NCBI RefSeq assembly: GCF_014109765.1
Contig: NZ_CP059139.1
Span: forward strand, 868,001-932,000
Source: Pseudomonas berkeleyensis
GTDB taxonomy: Bacteria; Pseudomonadota; Gammaproteobacteria; Pseudomonadales; Pseudomonadaceae
Length of the DNA stretch: 64,000 nt
Reading direction: 5' to 3'
Shown: positions 45,274-53,485 of the stretch, piece by piece
Position numbering within the stretch: position 1 is the stretch's first letter
Layout: each line of letters starts with the position of its first letter
Notes under the pieces: model-generated
What the model saw: the letters and a program-made list of their open reading frames with translations, nothing else
What the model was told of the DNA's origin: nothing
Databases searched by the model: none
Position numbers and translations under genes: made by a program

Positions 45274-45993
45274 CTACGTTCTCTCTCTGCCGGCCAATAG
45301 CTCCGCGACCCAGCGGGGCAGCTGCTCGGTGGCCGGGCCATAGCGTTTTTCCGCGAACAGCGAATGGCCCTGGCTGGGCTCCAGATTGATCTCCAGGGTA
45401 TGCGCGCCCGCGCGACGCGCCTGTTCGACGAAACCGGCAGCCGGGTAGACATGACCCGAGGTGCCGATGCTGACGAACAGCTCGCACTGCTCCAGCGCGT
45501 CGTAGATGCGTTCCATGTGATAGGGCATCTCACCGAACCAGACGATATCCGGACGTAGCGTGCCCTTCAGGCCGCAGCAGGCGCACGCCTGTTCGACCGG
45601 CATGTCGTCCAGCAGCGGAAAACGCTGCTGGCTATTGCTGCACAGCATCGACTGCAACTCGCCGTGCATGTGCAGCAAGCGCCTGGAGCCGGCGCGTTCA
45701 TGCAGGTTGTCGACGTTCTGCGTGACCAGCAGAAACTCGCCCTGCCAGCCAGCCTCCAGCTCCGCCAGGGCCAGATGCCCGGCGTTGGGAGCGATGGCCG
45801 GGTCACGCAACTGGGCGCGACGCATGTCGTAGAAACGCTGCACCAGCGCCGGATCACGGGCGAAACCCTCGGGGGTGGCCACCTCTTCGATGCGGTGTTC
45901 TTCCCAGAGTCCATCAGCGGCGCGGAAGGTGCGGATGCCGCTCTCGGCGGAGATACCGGCGCCGGTGAGTATGACGATATTGGGATGGGGCAT
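45274..45993 (-). CDS. cobB: Sirtuin-type NAD-dependent deacylase
   Basis: A 239-residue Sir2 enzyme. NAD-binding motifs GAGISAESGIRTFR (residue 11) and TQNVDNLHERAG (residue 92), and the catalytic histidine in LHMHGEL are visible. A YDMRR motif (about residue 60) is the Tyr-x-x-Arg signature of class III sirtuins, which prefer succinyl- or malonyl-lysine. Of the usual two zinc cysteine pairs, the second is present (CACC) but the first is reduced to one cysteine (LCSNS), so zinc may be absent. I chose the ATG at 45993 (MPHPNIVIL) over one eight codons upstream. Confidence 0.9.
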   Translation of the reverse strand: MPHPNIVILTGAGISAESGIRTFRAADGLWEEHRIEEVATPEGFARDPALVQRFYDMRRAQLRDPAIAPNAGHLALAELEAGWQGEFLLVTQNVDNLHERAGSRRLLHMHGELQSMLCSNSQQRFPLLDDMPVEQACACCGLKGTLRPDIVWFGEMPYHMERIYDALEQCELFVSIGTSGHVYPAAGFVEQARRAGAHTLEINLEPSQGHSLFAEKRYGPATEQLPRWVAELLAGRERT

Positions 45994-46046
45994 GGCGGCT
46001 CCGAAGCAGGTCTGCATTGCGGTAACTCTAAGCCAATTGCCAATCC

Positions 46047-46067
46047 GTAGGGTGTGCCGCGCGCACC
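46047..46067. repeat. Single REP, GTGCGCACC family variant
   Basis: GTAGGGTGTGCCGCGCGCACC, one copy in the cobB-helicase gap (45994-46210). Confidence 0.65.
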
Positions 46068-46210
46068 TAGCCTCGACGATTGGCGACTATCGGTTGCAGT
46101 CACCGCGAGCAAGGCCGGCAGGCTCTCTGTCGATGCGCCATGCTCCCTGAGCTTGGACGTGGCAGGTTCAGGTAAACTGCGCGCCTGTTTCCTTCTGATT
46201 CGGTTACCCC

Positions 46211-47554
46211 ATGACCTTCGCCTCTCTTGGCCTGATCGAGCCGTTGCTGCGCACGCTCGCCGACCTCGACTACCAGACCCCGACTCCGGTGCAGAGCCAG
46301 GCGATTCCCGCCGTGCTCAAGGGCCGCGACCTGATGGCCGCGGCGCAGACCGGCACCGGCAAGACCGCCGGCTTCGCCCTGCCGTTGCTGCAACGCCTGA
46401 CCCTGGAGGGGCCGCAGGTGGCGAGCAACTCGGTGCGCACGCTGGTGCTGGTGCCGACCCGCGAGCTGGCCGAGCAGGTGCTGCAGAGCTTTTTGAGTTA
46501 CGGCCAGAACCTGCCGCTCTCCAGCTATGCGGTGTACGGCGGGGTCAGCATCAATCCGCAGATGATGAAGCTGCGCAAGGGCGTCGATGTGCTGGTGGCC
46601 ACGCCGGGCCGGTTGCTCGACCTGTACCGGCAGAACGCGGTGAAATTCAGCCAGTTGCAGACCCTGGTGCTCGACGAAGCGGATCGCATGCTCGACCTCG
46701 GTTTTGCCCGTGAGCTGGACGAGCTGTTCAGCGCGCTGCCGAAAAAGCGCCAGACCCTGCTGTTCTCCGCCACTTTCTCCGATGCCATCCGGCAGATGGC
46801 CGGCGAACTGCTGCGCGACCCGCTGTCGGTGGAAGTCAGCCCGCGCAACGCGGCGGCCAAGAGTGTCAAGCAGTGGCTGATCCCGGTGGACAAGAAGCGC
46901 AAGGGCGAGCTGTTCCTGCACCTGCTGCAGGAAAAACGCTGGGGCCAGGTGCTGGTGTTCGCCAAGACCCGCAAGGGCGTCGATCAGCTGGAGCAGGAAC
47001 TGCTGGCCATCGGCGTCAGCGCTGACTCGATTCACGGTGACAAGCCGCAGCCGAGTCGCCTGCGCGCCCTGGAGCGTTTCAAGGCCGGCGAGGTGCAGGT
47101 GCTGGTCGCTACCGACGTGGCCGCTCGGGGGCTGGATATCGATGACCTGCCGTTGGTGGTCAACCTCGACCTGCCGATCAACGCCGAGGACTATGTGCAT
47201 CGCATCGGCCGAACCGGTCGCGCGGGTAGTACGGGCGAGGCGATCTCGCTGGTCTGCGCCGACGAAGTCGACCAGTTGGCGGCTATCGAGAACCTCACCC
47301 AGCAGTTGATCAAGCGTGTCGACGAGCCCGATTTCATTCCGGATCACCGCGTACCACTGACGGCGGTCGGCGGCCAGGTACTGAAGAAACCGAAGAAGCC
47401 CAAGCAGAAGCTGATTCCCGGTGCGGGCAAGGCGGGTGGCAAGGGCAACATCCACCTCGGTCGCTGGTTCGAGGAAGAGGATGCCAAACCCAAAGCCAAG
47501 GCGGTACGCAAGGTGCCGAGCTTCGGCAGCAAACCCAAGGGCGGAAAAAAGTAG
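46211..47554 (+). CDS. rhlE: DEAD-box RNA helicase, RhlE type
   Basis: A 447-residue helicase with all DEAD-box motifs in order: Q motif (TPTPVQSQAIP), AQTGTGKT (about residue 46), PTRELAEQ, TPGRLLD, DEADRMLD (about 155), SATFS, ATDVAARGLDI (about 302) and HRIGRTGRAG. A basic Lys/Gly-rich tail from residue 385 should bind RNA. RhlE-type enzymes act in ribosome maturation and RNA turnover. The paralogue letter is uncertain because Pseudomonas often has two. The TAG stop lies inside a GTAG repeat. Confidence 0.9.
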   Translation: MTFASLGLIEPLLRTLADLDYQTPTPVQSQAIPAVLKGRDLMAAAQTGTGKTAGFALPLLQRLTLEGPQVASNSVRTLVLVPTRELAEQVLQSFLSYGQNLPLSSYAVYGGVSINPQMMKLRKGVDVLVATPGRLLDLYRQNAVKFSQLQTLVLDEADRMLDLGFARELDELFSALPKKRQTLLFSATFSDAIRQMAGELLRDPLSVEVSPRNAAAKSVKQWLIPVDKKRKGELFLHLLQEKRWGQVLVFAKTRKGVDQLEQELLAIGVSADSIHGDKPQPSRLRALERFKAGEVQVLVATDVAARGLDIDDLPLVVNLDLPINAEDYVHRIGRTGRAGSTGEAISLVCADEVDQLAAIENLTQQLIKRVDEPDFIPDHRVPLTAVGGQVLKKPKKPKQKLIPGAGKAGGKGNIHLGRWFEEEDAKPKAKAVRKVPSFGSKPKGGKK

Positions 47555-47612
47555 GGTGCGCCATGTGCACCGAACTCAGAAGAGGTTGACTGGTGCGGAC
47601 GGCGCACCCTAC
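47551..47612. repeat. REP pair, GTGCGCACC family, overlapping the helicase stop
   Basis: GTAGGGTGCGCCATGTGCACC faces GGTGCGGACGGCGCACCCTAC. The GTAG at 47551-47554 supplies the last base of the final Lys codon and the TAG stop of the helicase gene. The pair also lies 11 bases before the stop of the convergent PAS gene. Confidence 0.8.
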
Positions 47613-47623
47613 GGCTTAGCGGA

Positions 47624-48049
47624 TCAAGCCTGTGCCGCCACCGCCGCCGCGGTCATGTCATAGATCACCAGGCACACATGTTCCACCGGCTGGCCAGCCA
47701 GCGGCAGCACGGTGACGTTCTGGTACATGAAGTCGGCCTGGCCGGTGATCGGCTGGTAGCTCTTGAAGCGCATCAGGTACGGCCGCTGCTGCCACAGGCT
47801 GAAGGCGCGGGTGCCCAGTTGCACCACGCTTTCCACCTTGCGCTCCAGCCAGGGCCGGTCGATGTCGGGGAACAGCTCGAACAGCGAGCGCCCCTGTACC
47901 TGATCCGGGCCCAAACCGGAGTGGTTTTCCATGAAGGCGTTCCACACCTCGACGTGATACTGGCGGTCGAGCACCACCACGCCGACGTCGATGCATTGCA
48001 CGATGTCGAGCAGCCAGTGAACTTCCTTGATATCGATCTGCGCGGGCAT
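47624..48049 (-). CDS. Single PAS-domain protein
   Basis: A 141-residue protein made of one PAS domain. The core has CIDVGVVVLDRQYHVEVWN near residue 19 and a later FMYQNVTVLPL strand. There is no attached output domain and no heme or flavin signature. It begins 4 bases after the stop of the receiver-CheC gene on the same strand, so the two are co-transcribed and probably work together, for example as a sensor module for the receiver protein. The ligand is unknown. Confidence 0.82.
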   Translation of the reverse strand: MPAQIDIKEVHWLLDIVQCIDVGVVVLDRQYHVEVWNAFMENHSGLGPDQVQGRSLFELFPDIDRPWLERKVESVVQLGTRAFSLWQQRPYLMRFKSYQPITGQADFMYQNVTVLPLAGQPVEHVCLVIYDMTAAAVAAQA

Positions 48050-48053
48050 GGCC

Positions 48054-49055
48054 TCACTCCATCAGGTAGCCGATCTTGGCGGTCAGGCGCTTGATCGAAT
48101 CTTCGGTGAACAACAGCAGCAGATCGAAATGGATCGCGTGGCCCTCCAGGCTGTAGCTTATTTCCACGGCCAGGGTCTTGCGCCAGCGCTGGCGGTTGAC
48201 CTGGATGATCTGGTCGAGGCTGGCGTGCTGGCCGAGCAATTGCGGGTGGCCCTGGGAGAAACGCAGGTCGAGTTGCTCGGCGACGCCTGCCAGGCAGGCA
48301 CCGATCAGGATGCTGGCCAGATCCAGGAGCATTTCCGATGTTTCTGCCTCGTTCTTCGGTTGCCAGCCGAGCAGGCGCGCCATGTCGTCCACTTCCGAGT
48401 CGTGGAACAGCAGCAGGGCTTCACCGGCGATGGCCTCGCCGATGAAGCCCTGGCAGATGGCGCTGAAACGCTCGCCACGCTGGGCGTCGAGCAGGGTCAT
48501 GTGCAGTTCGCTGACTTCGAAGATGTTCACCTGCGGCACCGGCAACTGCACGAATACCCCGAGCACCTTGGCCAGCAGCGCGGCGGCGCGGCCCATGGCG
48601 ACGTTGCTGACCTCGCGCAGGGCATCGCGGAAACTCACCTTCAGCTCCGACAGCGCCGCTGCCTGAGCTTTGGCCGCTGGCGTGCCCTGTGGATTGAACA
48701 GGCCCAGTTCGATCAGGGTCTGGCGCAGGATATCGGGGTCGGCGGGTTTCTTGATGAACGCCAGGGCACCGAGCTCGCGGACGCGGCGCACGGCTTCGTC
48801 CTGCACGTCACCGGACACCACGATGACCTGGCTGTTGAGGCCTTCGGCGCGCAGTGCGGCCAGTGTCTGGTAACCATCGAGCACGGGCATGGTCAGATCG
48901 AGCAGCATGACCTGGCCTTGGCCCTGACGGATCAAGGCCAGTGCTTCCTCGCCGTTGCTGGCCTGGCTGAGGGTGACCGGCCATTCTGCCGGCAGGGCGC
49001 GGATCAGTTGCTTGCGCGCCATATTGGAGTCGTCGCAGACCAGCAGAGGGATCAC
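48054..49055 (-). CDS. Response regulator with CheC-type phosphatase domain
   Basis: A 333-residue fusion. Residues 1-122 form a receiver: acidic pocket DDSN at 8-11, phospho-Asp in LLDLTMPVLDG near residue 53, the VSGD Thr/Ser position near 81 and Lys in IKKPAD near 103. Residues 135-330 resemble CheC/CheX, with SELKVSFRDALREVSNVAMGRAA as the first conserved helix. CheC-type domains dephosphorylate CheY-P, so this protein may drain phosphate from chemotaxis or related receivers. It has no DNA-binding domain. It is coupled to the PAS gene. Confidence 0.87.
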   Translation of the reverse strand: MIPLLVCDDSNMARKQLIRALPAEWPVTLSQASNGEEALALIRQGQGQVMLLDLTMPVLDGYQTLAALRAEGLNSQVIVVSGDVQDEAVRRVRELGALAFIKKPADPDILRQTLIELGLFNPQGTPAAKAQAAALSELKVSFRDALREVSNVAMGRAAALLAKVLGVFVQLPVPQVNIFEVSELHMTLLDAQRGERFSAICQGFIGEAIAGEALLLFHDSEVDDMARLLGWQPKNEAETSEMLLDLASILIGACLAGVAEQLDLRFSQGHPQLLGQHASLDQIIQVNRQRWRKTLAVEISYSLEGHAIHFDLLLLFTEDSIKRLTAKIGYLME

Positions 49056-49141
49056 GGCGGGAGATTACCTGTGTGGGGAGCGCTGAGATTGAGCATAGCC
49101 GCAGCCTGCGTGGCGTCACAGCAGTTTCAGGTTTTTCAGGT

Positions 49142-49193
49142 GTAGGGCGGGTGCAACCCGCCAGCCAGATATGGCGGGTTGCACCCGCCCTAC
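49142..49193. repeat. REP pair, GTAGGGCGGGTGCAACCCGCC family
   Basis: A perfect inverted pair separated by 10 bases, upstream of the receiver-CheC gene and 3' of the flavoprotein gene. Confidence 0.8.
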
Positions 49194-49208
49194 GGCCTTA
49201 GCCTGTCC

Positions 49209-49283
49209 GTAGGGTGGGCTTCAGCCCACCGACAGCGGCCAGCCTTGGTGGGCTGAAGCGGAGCGCCGCCCGGCCTACCCTAC
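49209..49283. repeat. REP pair, GTAGGGTGGGCTTCAGCCCACC family
   Basis: A clean arm faces a longer, altered arm (GGTGGGCTGAAGCGGAGCGCC...CTACCCTAC). The second arm has an insert GCGGAGCGCCGCCCGGC that also occurs near 32641 and 58853, so that variant is itself repeated. It ends 2 bases before the flavoprotein stop. Confidence 0.75.
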
Positions 49284-49285
49284 AA

Positions 49286-50524
49286 CTACACGGCATGCAA
49301 CCAGTCGAGTACGCCCTGCGCCGCGACCCTGCCACTGGCGAAGCAGGCGGTGAGCAGATAGCCACCGGTGGGCGCTTCCCAGTCGAGCATTTCGCCGGCA
49401 CAAAATACGCCGGGCAGGGTCTTGAGCATCAGGCCTTGATCCAGAGCCTCGAAAGGCACGCCACCGGCGCTGCTGATCGCTTCATCCAGCGGCCGGGCGC
49501 GCAACAGGGTGATCGGCAGCGCCTTGATCCAGTGCGCCAGTGCGGTTGGCTCGGCAAAGGCTTCGGTCGGTGCCAGTTCGCGCAGCAGCGCGGCTTTCAC
49601 ACCATCGAGGCCGGCCTGGCGGTGCAGGTGCTTGGCCATCGAATGCTTGCCGCGCGGCTTGGCCAGCGCCTGTTGCAGCTTGGCCAGCGGCATCTGCGGC
49701 AGCAGATCGAGGCGGATCAGCGCCTGGCCGTCGGCCTCGATGGCGCGGCGGATATCGGCGGAAAAGGCGTACACCAGACTGCCTTCGATACCGCTGGCGG
49801 TGAGGACGAACTCACCGACGCGAGCGGCCTGGCCGGGCAGGCTGAGGGCGACGTTCTTCAAGGGGGCACCGGAGAACTTGTCCTGCAGGTATTCGCTCCA
49901 ACCGTCCACCTCGAAACCGCAGTTGCTGGGCTTCAGTGCAGTCACTTCGATGCCGCGTGCCTGCAGCAGGGGCACCCAGGCTCCGTCGGAGCCCAGTCGC
50001 GACCAACTGCCGCCGCCCAGTGCCAGTAGACAGGCAGCAGCGGACAGAGCCCGTTCGCCGTCCACGCTGGCGATACGCAGGCTGCCGTCATCGTTCCAGC
50101 CCAGCCAGCGGCTGCGCGTATGGATGACCACACCCAGTTCGCGCAAACGCCGCAGCCAGGCGCGCAGCAGCGGCGCGGCCTTCATGTCGGTGGGAAATAC
50201 ACGGCCGGAGGTGCCGACGAAGGTCTCGATGCCCAGGCCATGAATCCAGGCGCGCAGAGCATCGGCATCGAACTCCTGCAGCAGCGCCGTGACCTCGGCC
50301 TGGCGCTCGCTGTAACGTTCGAGGAACGCCGGCTTGGCTTCGGAGTGGGTGATGTTCATGCCGCCGACGCCGGCCAGCAGGAACTTGCGCCCCACCGAGG
50401 GCATGGCGTCGAACAGCTCCACGTGCACACCGCCTTGCGCCAGCACTTCGGCAGCCATCAGCCCGGCAGGGCCGCCGCCGATGATGGCGACGTGATGAGC
50501 GGTGAGCTGGGCGGTAGTGGTCAT
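49286..50524 (-). CDS. HI0933/BaiN-family flavoprotein
   Basis: A 412-residue FAD enzyme. The dinucleotide-binding motif GGGPAGLMAAEVLAQGG is at about residue 16, and LALGGGSWSRLGSDG and the closing ATGG-type loop (APTGGYLLTACFASGR) near residue 385 are typical of the HI0933/TIGR03862 group. The physiological substrate is not known. I chose the ATG at 50524 (MTTTAQLTAHH); an upstream in-frame ATG at 50557 is less likely. Divergent from the aminotransferase gene. Confidence 0.87.
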   Translation of the reverse strand: MTTTAQLTAHHVAIIGGGPAGLMAAEVLAQGGVHVELFDAMPSVGRKFLLAGVGGMNITHSEAKPAFLERYSERQAEVTALLQEFDADALRAWIHGLGIETFVGTSGRVFPTDMKAAPLLRAWLRRLRELGVVIHTRSRWLGWNDDGSLRIASVDGERALSAAACLLALGGGSWSRLGSDGAWVPLLQARGIEVTALKPSNCGFEVDGWSEYLQDKFSGAPLKNVALSLPGQAARVGEFVLTASGIEGSLVYAFSADIRRAIEADGQALIRLDLLPQMPLAKLQQALAKPRGKHSMAKHLHRQAGLDGVKAALLRELAPTEAFAEPTALAHWIKALPITLLRARPLDEAISSAGGVPFEALDQGLMLKTLPGVFCAGEMLDWEAPTGGYLLTACFASGRVAAQGVLDWLHAV

Positions 50525-50638
50525 GATGGCGGGACGGCTCGGGAGACGGCTGCGCATTCTACCCGAGTGCTCCCTGGCCTTGTCATTTGCCCAGGGTTAG
50601 GGCAGGTTCTGCTCGAACCTTTTCGGCTGGAGTCCGTT

Positions 50639-51772
50639 ATGTCCCATATCTGCCCCGACATCGATCCCGATGGCCTGATCGAATATTCGGTGGTCTACAC
50701 CGACCGCTCGCTGAACCATATGTCGCAGTCGTTCCAAGGCGTGATGCGCGATATTTCGGCCACCCTGAAACAAGTCTACAACGCCCATGCCGTGGCGGTC
50801 GTACCGGGCAGTGGCACCTATGGCATGGAGGCGGTGTCGCGGCAGTTGGCGACCGACCAGAAGTGCCTGGTGATCCGCAATGGTTGGTTCAGCTACCGCT
50901 GGACGCAGATTTTCGAGATGGGCCGGATTCCAGCCCAGTCCCTGGTGCTCAAGGCTCGCCCTGTCGCCGATGGCCCCCAGGCAGCCTTCGCTCCGGCGCC
51001 ACTGGACGAGGTGCTGGCCACCATCGCCACCGAGAAGCCGCAGGTGGTGTTCGCCCCGCATGTGGAAACCTCGTCTGGCATGATCCTGCCGGACGACTAC
51101 CTGCGCGCGGTAAGCGACGCAGTGCACGCCGTGGGTGGCTTGTTCGTACTCGACTGCATCGCTTCCGGCACCCTTTGGGTAGACATGCAGGCCTGTGGTA
51201 TCGACGTGCTGATCAGCGCGCCGCAGAAGGGCTGGAGCGCTTCGCCGTGCTGCGCTCTGGTGATGTTCAGCGAGGCCGCCCAGGCGCGCGTCGAGGCCAC
51301 GCAGAGCACCAGCTTCGCCTGTGACCTGAAGAAGTGGCTGCAGATCATGCAGGCCTATGAGCAGGGCGGCCACGCCTACCACGCCACCATGCCCAGCGAT
51401 GCGCTGGCGCGTTTCCGTGATGCCATGCTCGAGGCCAAGGCCCTCGGCTTCGCCAAGGTACGCCAGCAACAGCAGGAACTCGGCGACCGGGTGCGTGCAC
51501 TGCTGGCCGCGCGTGGCTTCAAGAGTGTCGCGGCCAAGGGCTTCGAGGCGCCGGGCGTGGTGGTCTGCTACACCGACGACGCGCAGATCAAGACCGGCGC
51601 CAAGTTCGCTGCCATTGGCCTGCAGATCGCTGCCGGCGTACCGCTGCAATGCGACGAACCGGCAGACTTCCAGACCTTCCGCCTCGGCCTGTTCGGCCTG
51701 GACAAGCTGGGCAACATCGACCGCACCGTGGCGACTTTGGAGCAGGCGTTGGACAAGGTACTGGCCGGCTGA
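50639..51772 (+). CDS. Class V aminotransferase (alanine-glyoxylate type)
   Basis: A 377-residue PLP enzyme. The pyridoxal lysine lies in SAPQKGWSASP near residue 201, preceded by the PLP-contacting aspartate in FVLDCIASGTLWVD. GSGTYGMEAV near residue 60 is the phosphate-binding region. The family includes alanine-glyoxylate and serine-pyruvate aminotransferases; substrate cannot be fixed from sequence. The ATG at 50639 has GGAG upstream and gives the family length; an in-frame extension to 50120 runs antisense to the flavoprotein gene and was not used. Confidence 0.88.
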   Translation: MSHICPDIDPDGLIEYSVVYTDRSLNHMSQSFQGVMRDISATLKQVYNAHAVAVVPGSGTYGMEAVSRQLATDQKCLVIRNGWFSYRWTQIFEMGRIPAQSLVLKARPVADGPQAAFAPAPLDEVLATIATEKPQVVFAPHVETSSGMILPDDYLRAVSDAVHAVGGLFVLDCIASGTLWVDMQACGIDVLISAPQKGWSASPCCALVMFSEAAQARVEATQSTSFACDLKKWLQIMQAYEQGGHAYHATMPSDALARFRDAMLEAKALGFAKVRQQQQELGDRVRALLAARGFKSVAAKGFEAPGVVVCYTDDAQIKTGAKFAAIGLQIAAGVPLQCDEPADFQTFRLGLFGLDKLGNIDRTVATLEQALDKVLAG

Positions 51773-51785
51773 TCAACGCTCTGTC

Positions 51786-51838
51786 GTAGGGCGGGTGAAA
51801 CCCGTCTCCGGTGAGTTGGCGGGTTCCACCCGCCCTAC
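51786..51838. repeat. REP pair, GTAGGGCGGGTGAAACCCG family
   Basis: GTAGGGCGGGTGAAACCCG and CGGGTTCCACCCGCCCTAC form an inverted pair between the convergent aminotransferase and deacetylase genes. The gap holds nothing else. Confidence 0.8.
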
Positions 51839-51844
51839 GAGTAG

Positions 51845-52765
51845 CTAGCCCAACCCGCGCGCAGCCCAAACCTTTGCCGCGCTGTGATGGAGGATGCCGT
51901 GGCGGCGGGCGAGGGCGGCGTGATCCTTGGAGTAGCCGCCGCCGATTACGCCCATTACTGGAATGTCTCGACCCAGGCAGTGCTGCAGCACTGCTTCGTC
52001 GCGAGCGGCGAGGCCGGCGTCGGTGAGTTGCAGGTAGCCCAGGGCGTCATCCTTGTGCACGTCGACGCCCGCGTCGTAGAGCACCAGATCCGGCTGGTAG
52101 AGCGGCAGCAGGTAATCGAGCGTGCTGTCCACAACCTTGAGGTAGTCCTTGTCACCCATGCCGCGTGGCAGCGGGATGTCCCAGTCGCTTTCGGCCTTGC
52201 GTGCCGGAAAGTTCTGCTCGCAATGCAGCGACACGGTGACGGCATCCGGCACGTCGGCCAGCAGGCGTGCGGTGCCGTCGCCCTGATGCACATCGCAATC
52301 GAAGATCAACACGCGCTGCACGCGCCCGGCCTCCAATAGGTAGCGAGCGATCACTGCCAGGTCGTTGAAGATGCAAAAACCGGAAGGAAAGTCGTAGTGC
52401 GCGTGGTGCGTGCCGCCGGCCAGGTGGCAGGCCAGGCCATGGCTGAGCGCCAGCTCGGCAGTCAGCAGCGAGCCGCCCACGGCACGTACGGTGCGTTGCG
52501 CCAGGGCTGCGCTCCAGGGCAGGCCAAGGCGACGCTGATCCTCATGCGACAACTCGCCAGCCATATAGCGGGCAATGTAGTCCGGGCAATGAGCCAGGGC
52601 GAGGATCTGCGCCGGGCAGAGTTCGGGACGCAGCAGATCGGCATCCGTGGTCAGGCCGGACTCGACCAGGTGATCACGCAGCAGGCGGAATTTCTCCATG
52701 GGAAAACGATGTCCGGCCGGGAAGGGTGGGCTGTAATCCTCGTGGTAGACCAGCGGTAGCGGCAT
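51845..52765 (-). CDS. HDAC-like class II deacetylase
   Basis: A 306-residue zinc hydrolase of the histone deacetylase/acetylpolyamine amidohydrolase superfamily. The zinc and catalytic residues appear in order: GGTHHAHYDFPSGFC near residue 125 (paired histidines), FDCDVHQGDGT near 160, YDAGVDVHKDD near 235 and GGGYSKD near 282. Bacterial members act on acetylated polyamines, lysine or small molecules. I used the ATG at 52765 (MPLPLVYHEDY); one five codons upstream (52780) has a slightly better AAGG and is possible. The upstream end is close to the divergent GNAT gene. Confidence 0.88.
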   Translation of the reverse strand: MPLPLVYHEDYSPPFPAGHRFPMEKFRLLRDHLVESGLTTDADLLRPELCPAQILALAHCPDYIARYMAGELSHEDQRRLGLPWSAALAQRTVRAVGGSLLTAELALSHGLACHLAGGTHHAHYDFPSGFCIFNDLAVIARYLLEAGRVQRVLIFDCDVHQGDGTARLLADVPDAVTVSLHCEQNFPARKAESDWDIPLPRGMGDKDYLKVVDSTLDYLLPLYQPDLVLYDAGVDVHKDDALGYLQLTDAGLAARDEAVLQHCLGRDIPVMGVIGGGYSKDHAALARRHGILHHSAAKVWAARGLG

Positions 52766-52823
52766 ACAATGAAGGCTCATCGAATCGACGGCCTTATGGT
52801 CGCAGTCAATCGAGACAATCTCC

Positions 52824-53384
52824 ATGCCCCTGATCGAAACCCGTACTGAACGTCTGCTGCTGCGCGCCTGGCGCGATAGCGACCTGCCGGCGCTGGCTGC
52901 GCTTAACGCCGATGCCGAGGTGATGCGCTATTTTCCTGTGCCGCTGAATGGCGAGCAAAGCGCGCAGTTGTTGACGCGCATGCGTGAGCATCTGGATGAG
53001 CATGGCTTTGGCTTCTGGGCGCTGGAGAGGCGCGATAGCGGCGAGATGATCGGGGTTACCGGCCTGGCGCAGGTCAGCTTCGAGGCGCCTTTCGTGCCTG
53101 CCGTGGAGATTGGCTGGCGTCTGGCCCGGGCACACTGGCGCCAGGGCTATGCCAGCGAGGCGGCGCGTGCGGCGCTGGCCGTGGGCTTCGAGCAGCTTGG
53201 GTTGGACGAGGTGGTGAGTTTTACCGTACCGACCAACCGGCCGTCGCAGGCCGTGATGCGTGCCATCGGCATGCGCCGGGACGAAACCGGTGATTTTCTG
53301 CATCCGAAAATGCCAGCCGGTCATCCGCTGCAGCCGCATGTGCTTTATCGCATCCAGCGGGAGCAGTGGCGGCAGGCGCACTAG
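52824..53384 (+). CDS. GNAT N-acetyltransferase, RimJ/RimL type
   Basis: A 186-residue acetyltransferase. The N-terminal ETRTERLLLRAWRDSD start, the central EIGWRLARAHWRQGYASEA stretch (acetyl-CoA pyrophosphate loop region, about residue 95) and the VPTNRPSQAVMRAIGMRR segment near residue 140 are typical of the RimJ/RimL branch. The target is unknown. It is divergent from the deacetylase gene, so an acetyltransferase and a deacetylase share a promoter region; whether they act on the same substrate is open. Confidence 0.87.
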   Translation: MPLIETRTERLLLRAWRDSDLPALAALNADAEVMRYFPVPLNGEQSAQLLTRMREHLDEHGFGFWALERRDSGEMIGVTGLAQVSFEAPFVPAVEIGWRLARAHWRQGYASEAARAALAVGFEQLGLDEVVSFTVPTNRPSQAVMRAIGMRRDETGDFLHPKMPAGHPLQPHVLYRIQREQWRQAH

Positions 53385-53485
53385 CCTTTGGCCGGTAATG
53401 GCGCGTTGATGCCGACAGCCGCGCGCAAATTCTTTACCATCGCACTCCTTTCCAGCCCGATTACCCCTGCACGAGGAGAGACTTC

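Noticed and set aside
46100..47455. Long open frame antisense to the RhlE-type helicase
   Set aside because: All helicase motifs are on the + strand; the antisense peptide is low-complexity.
50120..50638. N-terminal extension of the aminotransferase
   Set aside because: It would run antisense through the flavoprotein gene; the ATG at 50639 has a ribosome site and gives the family length.
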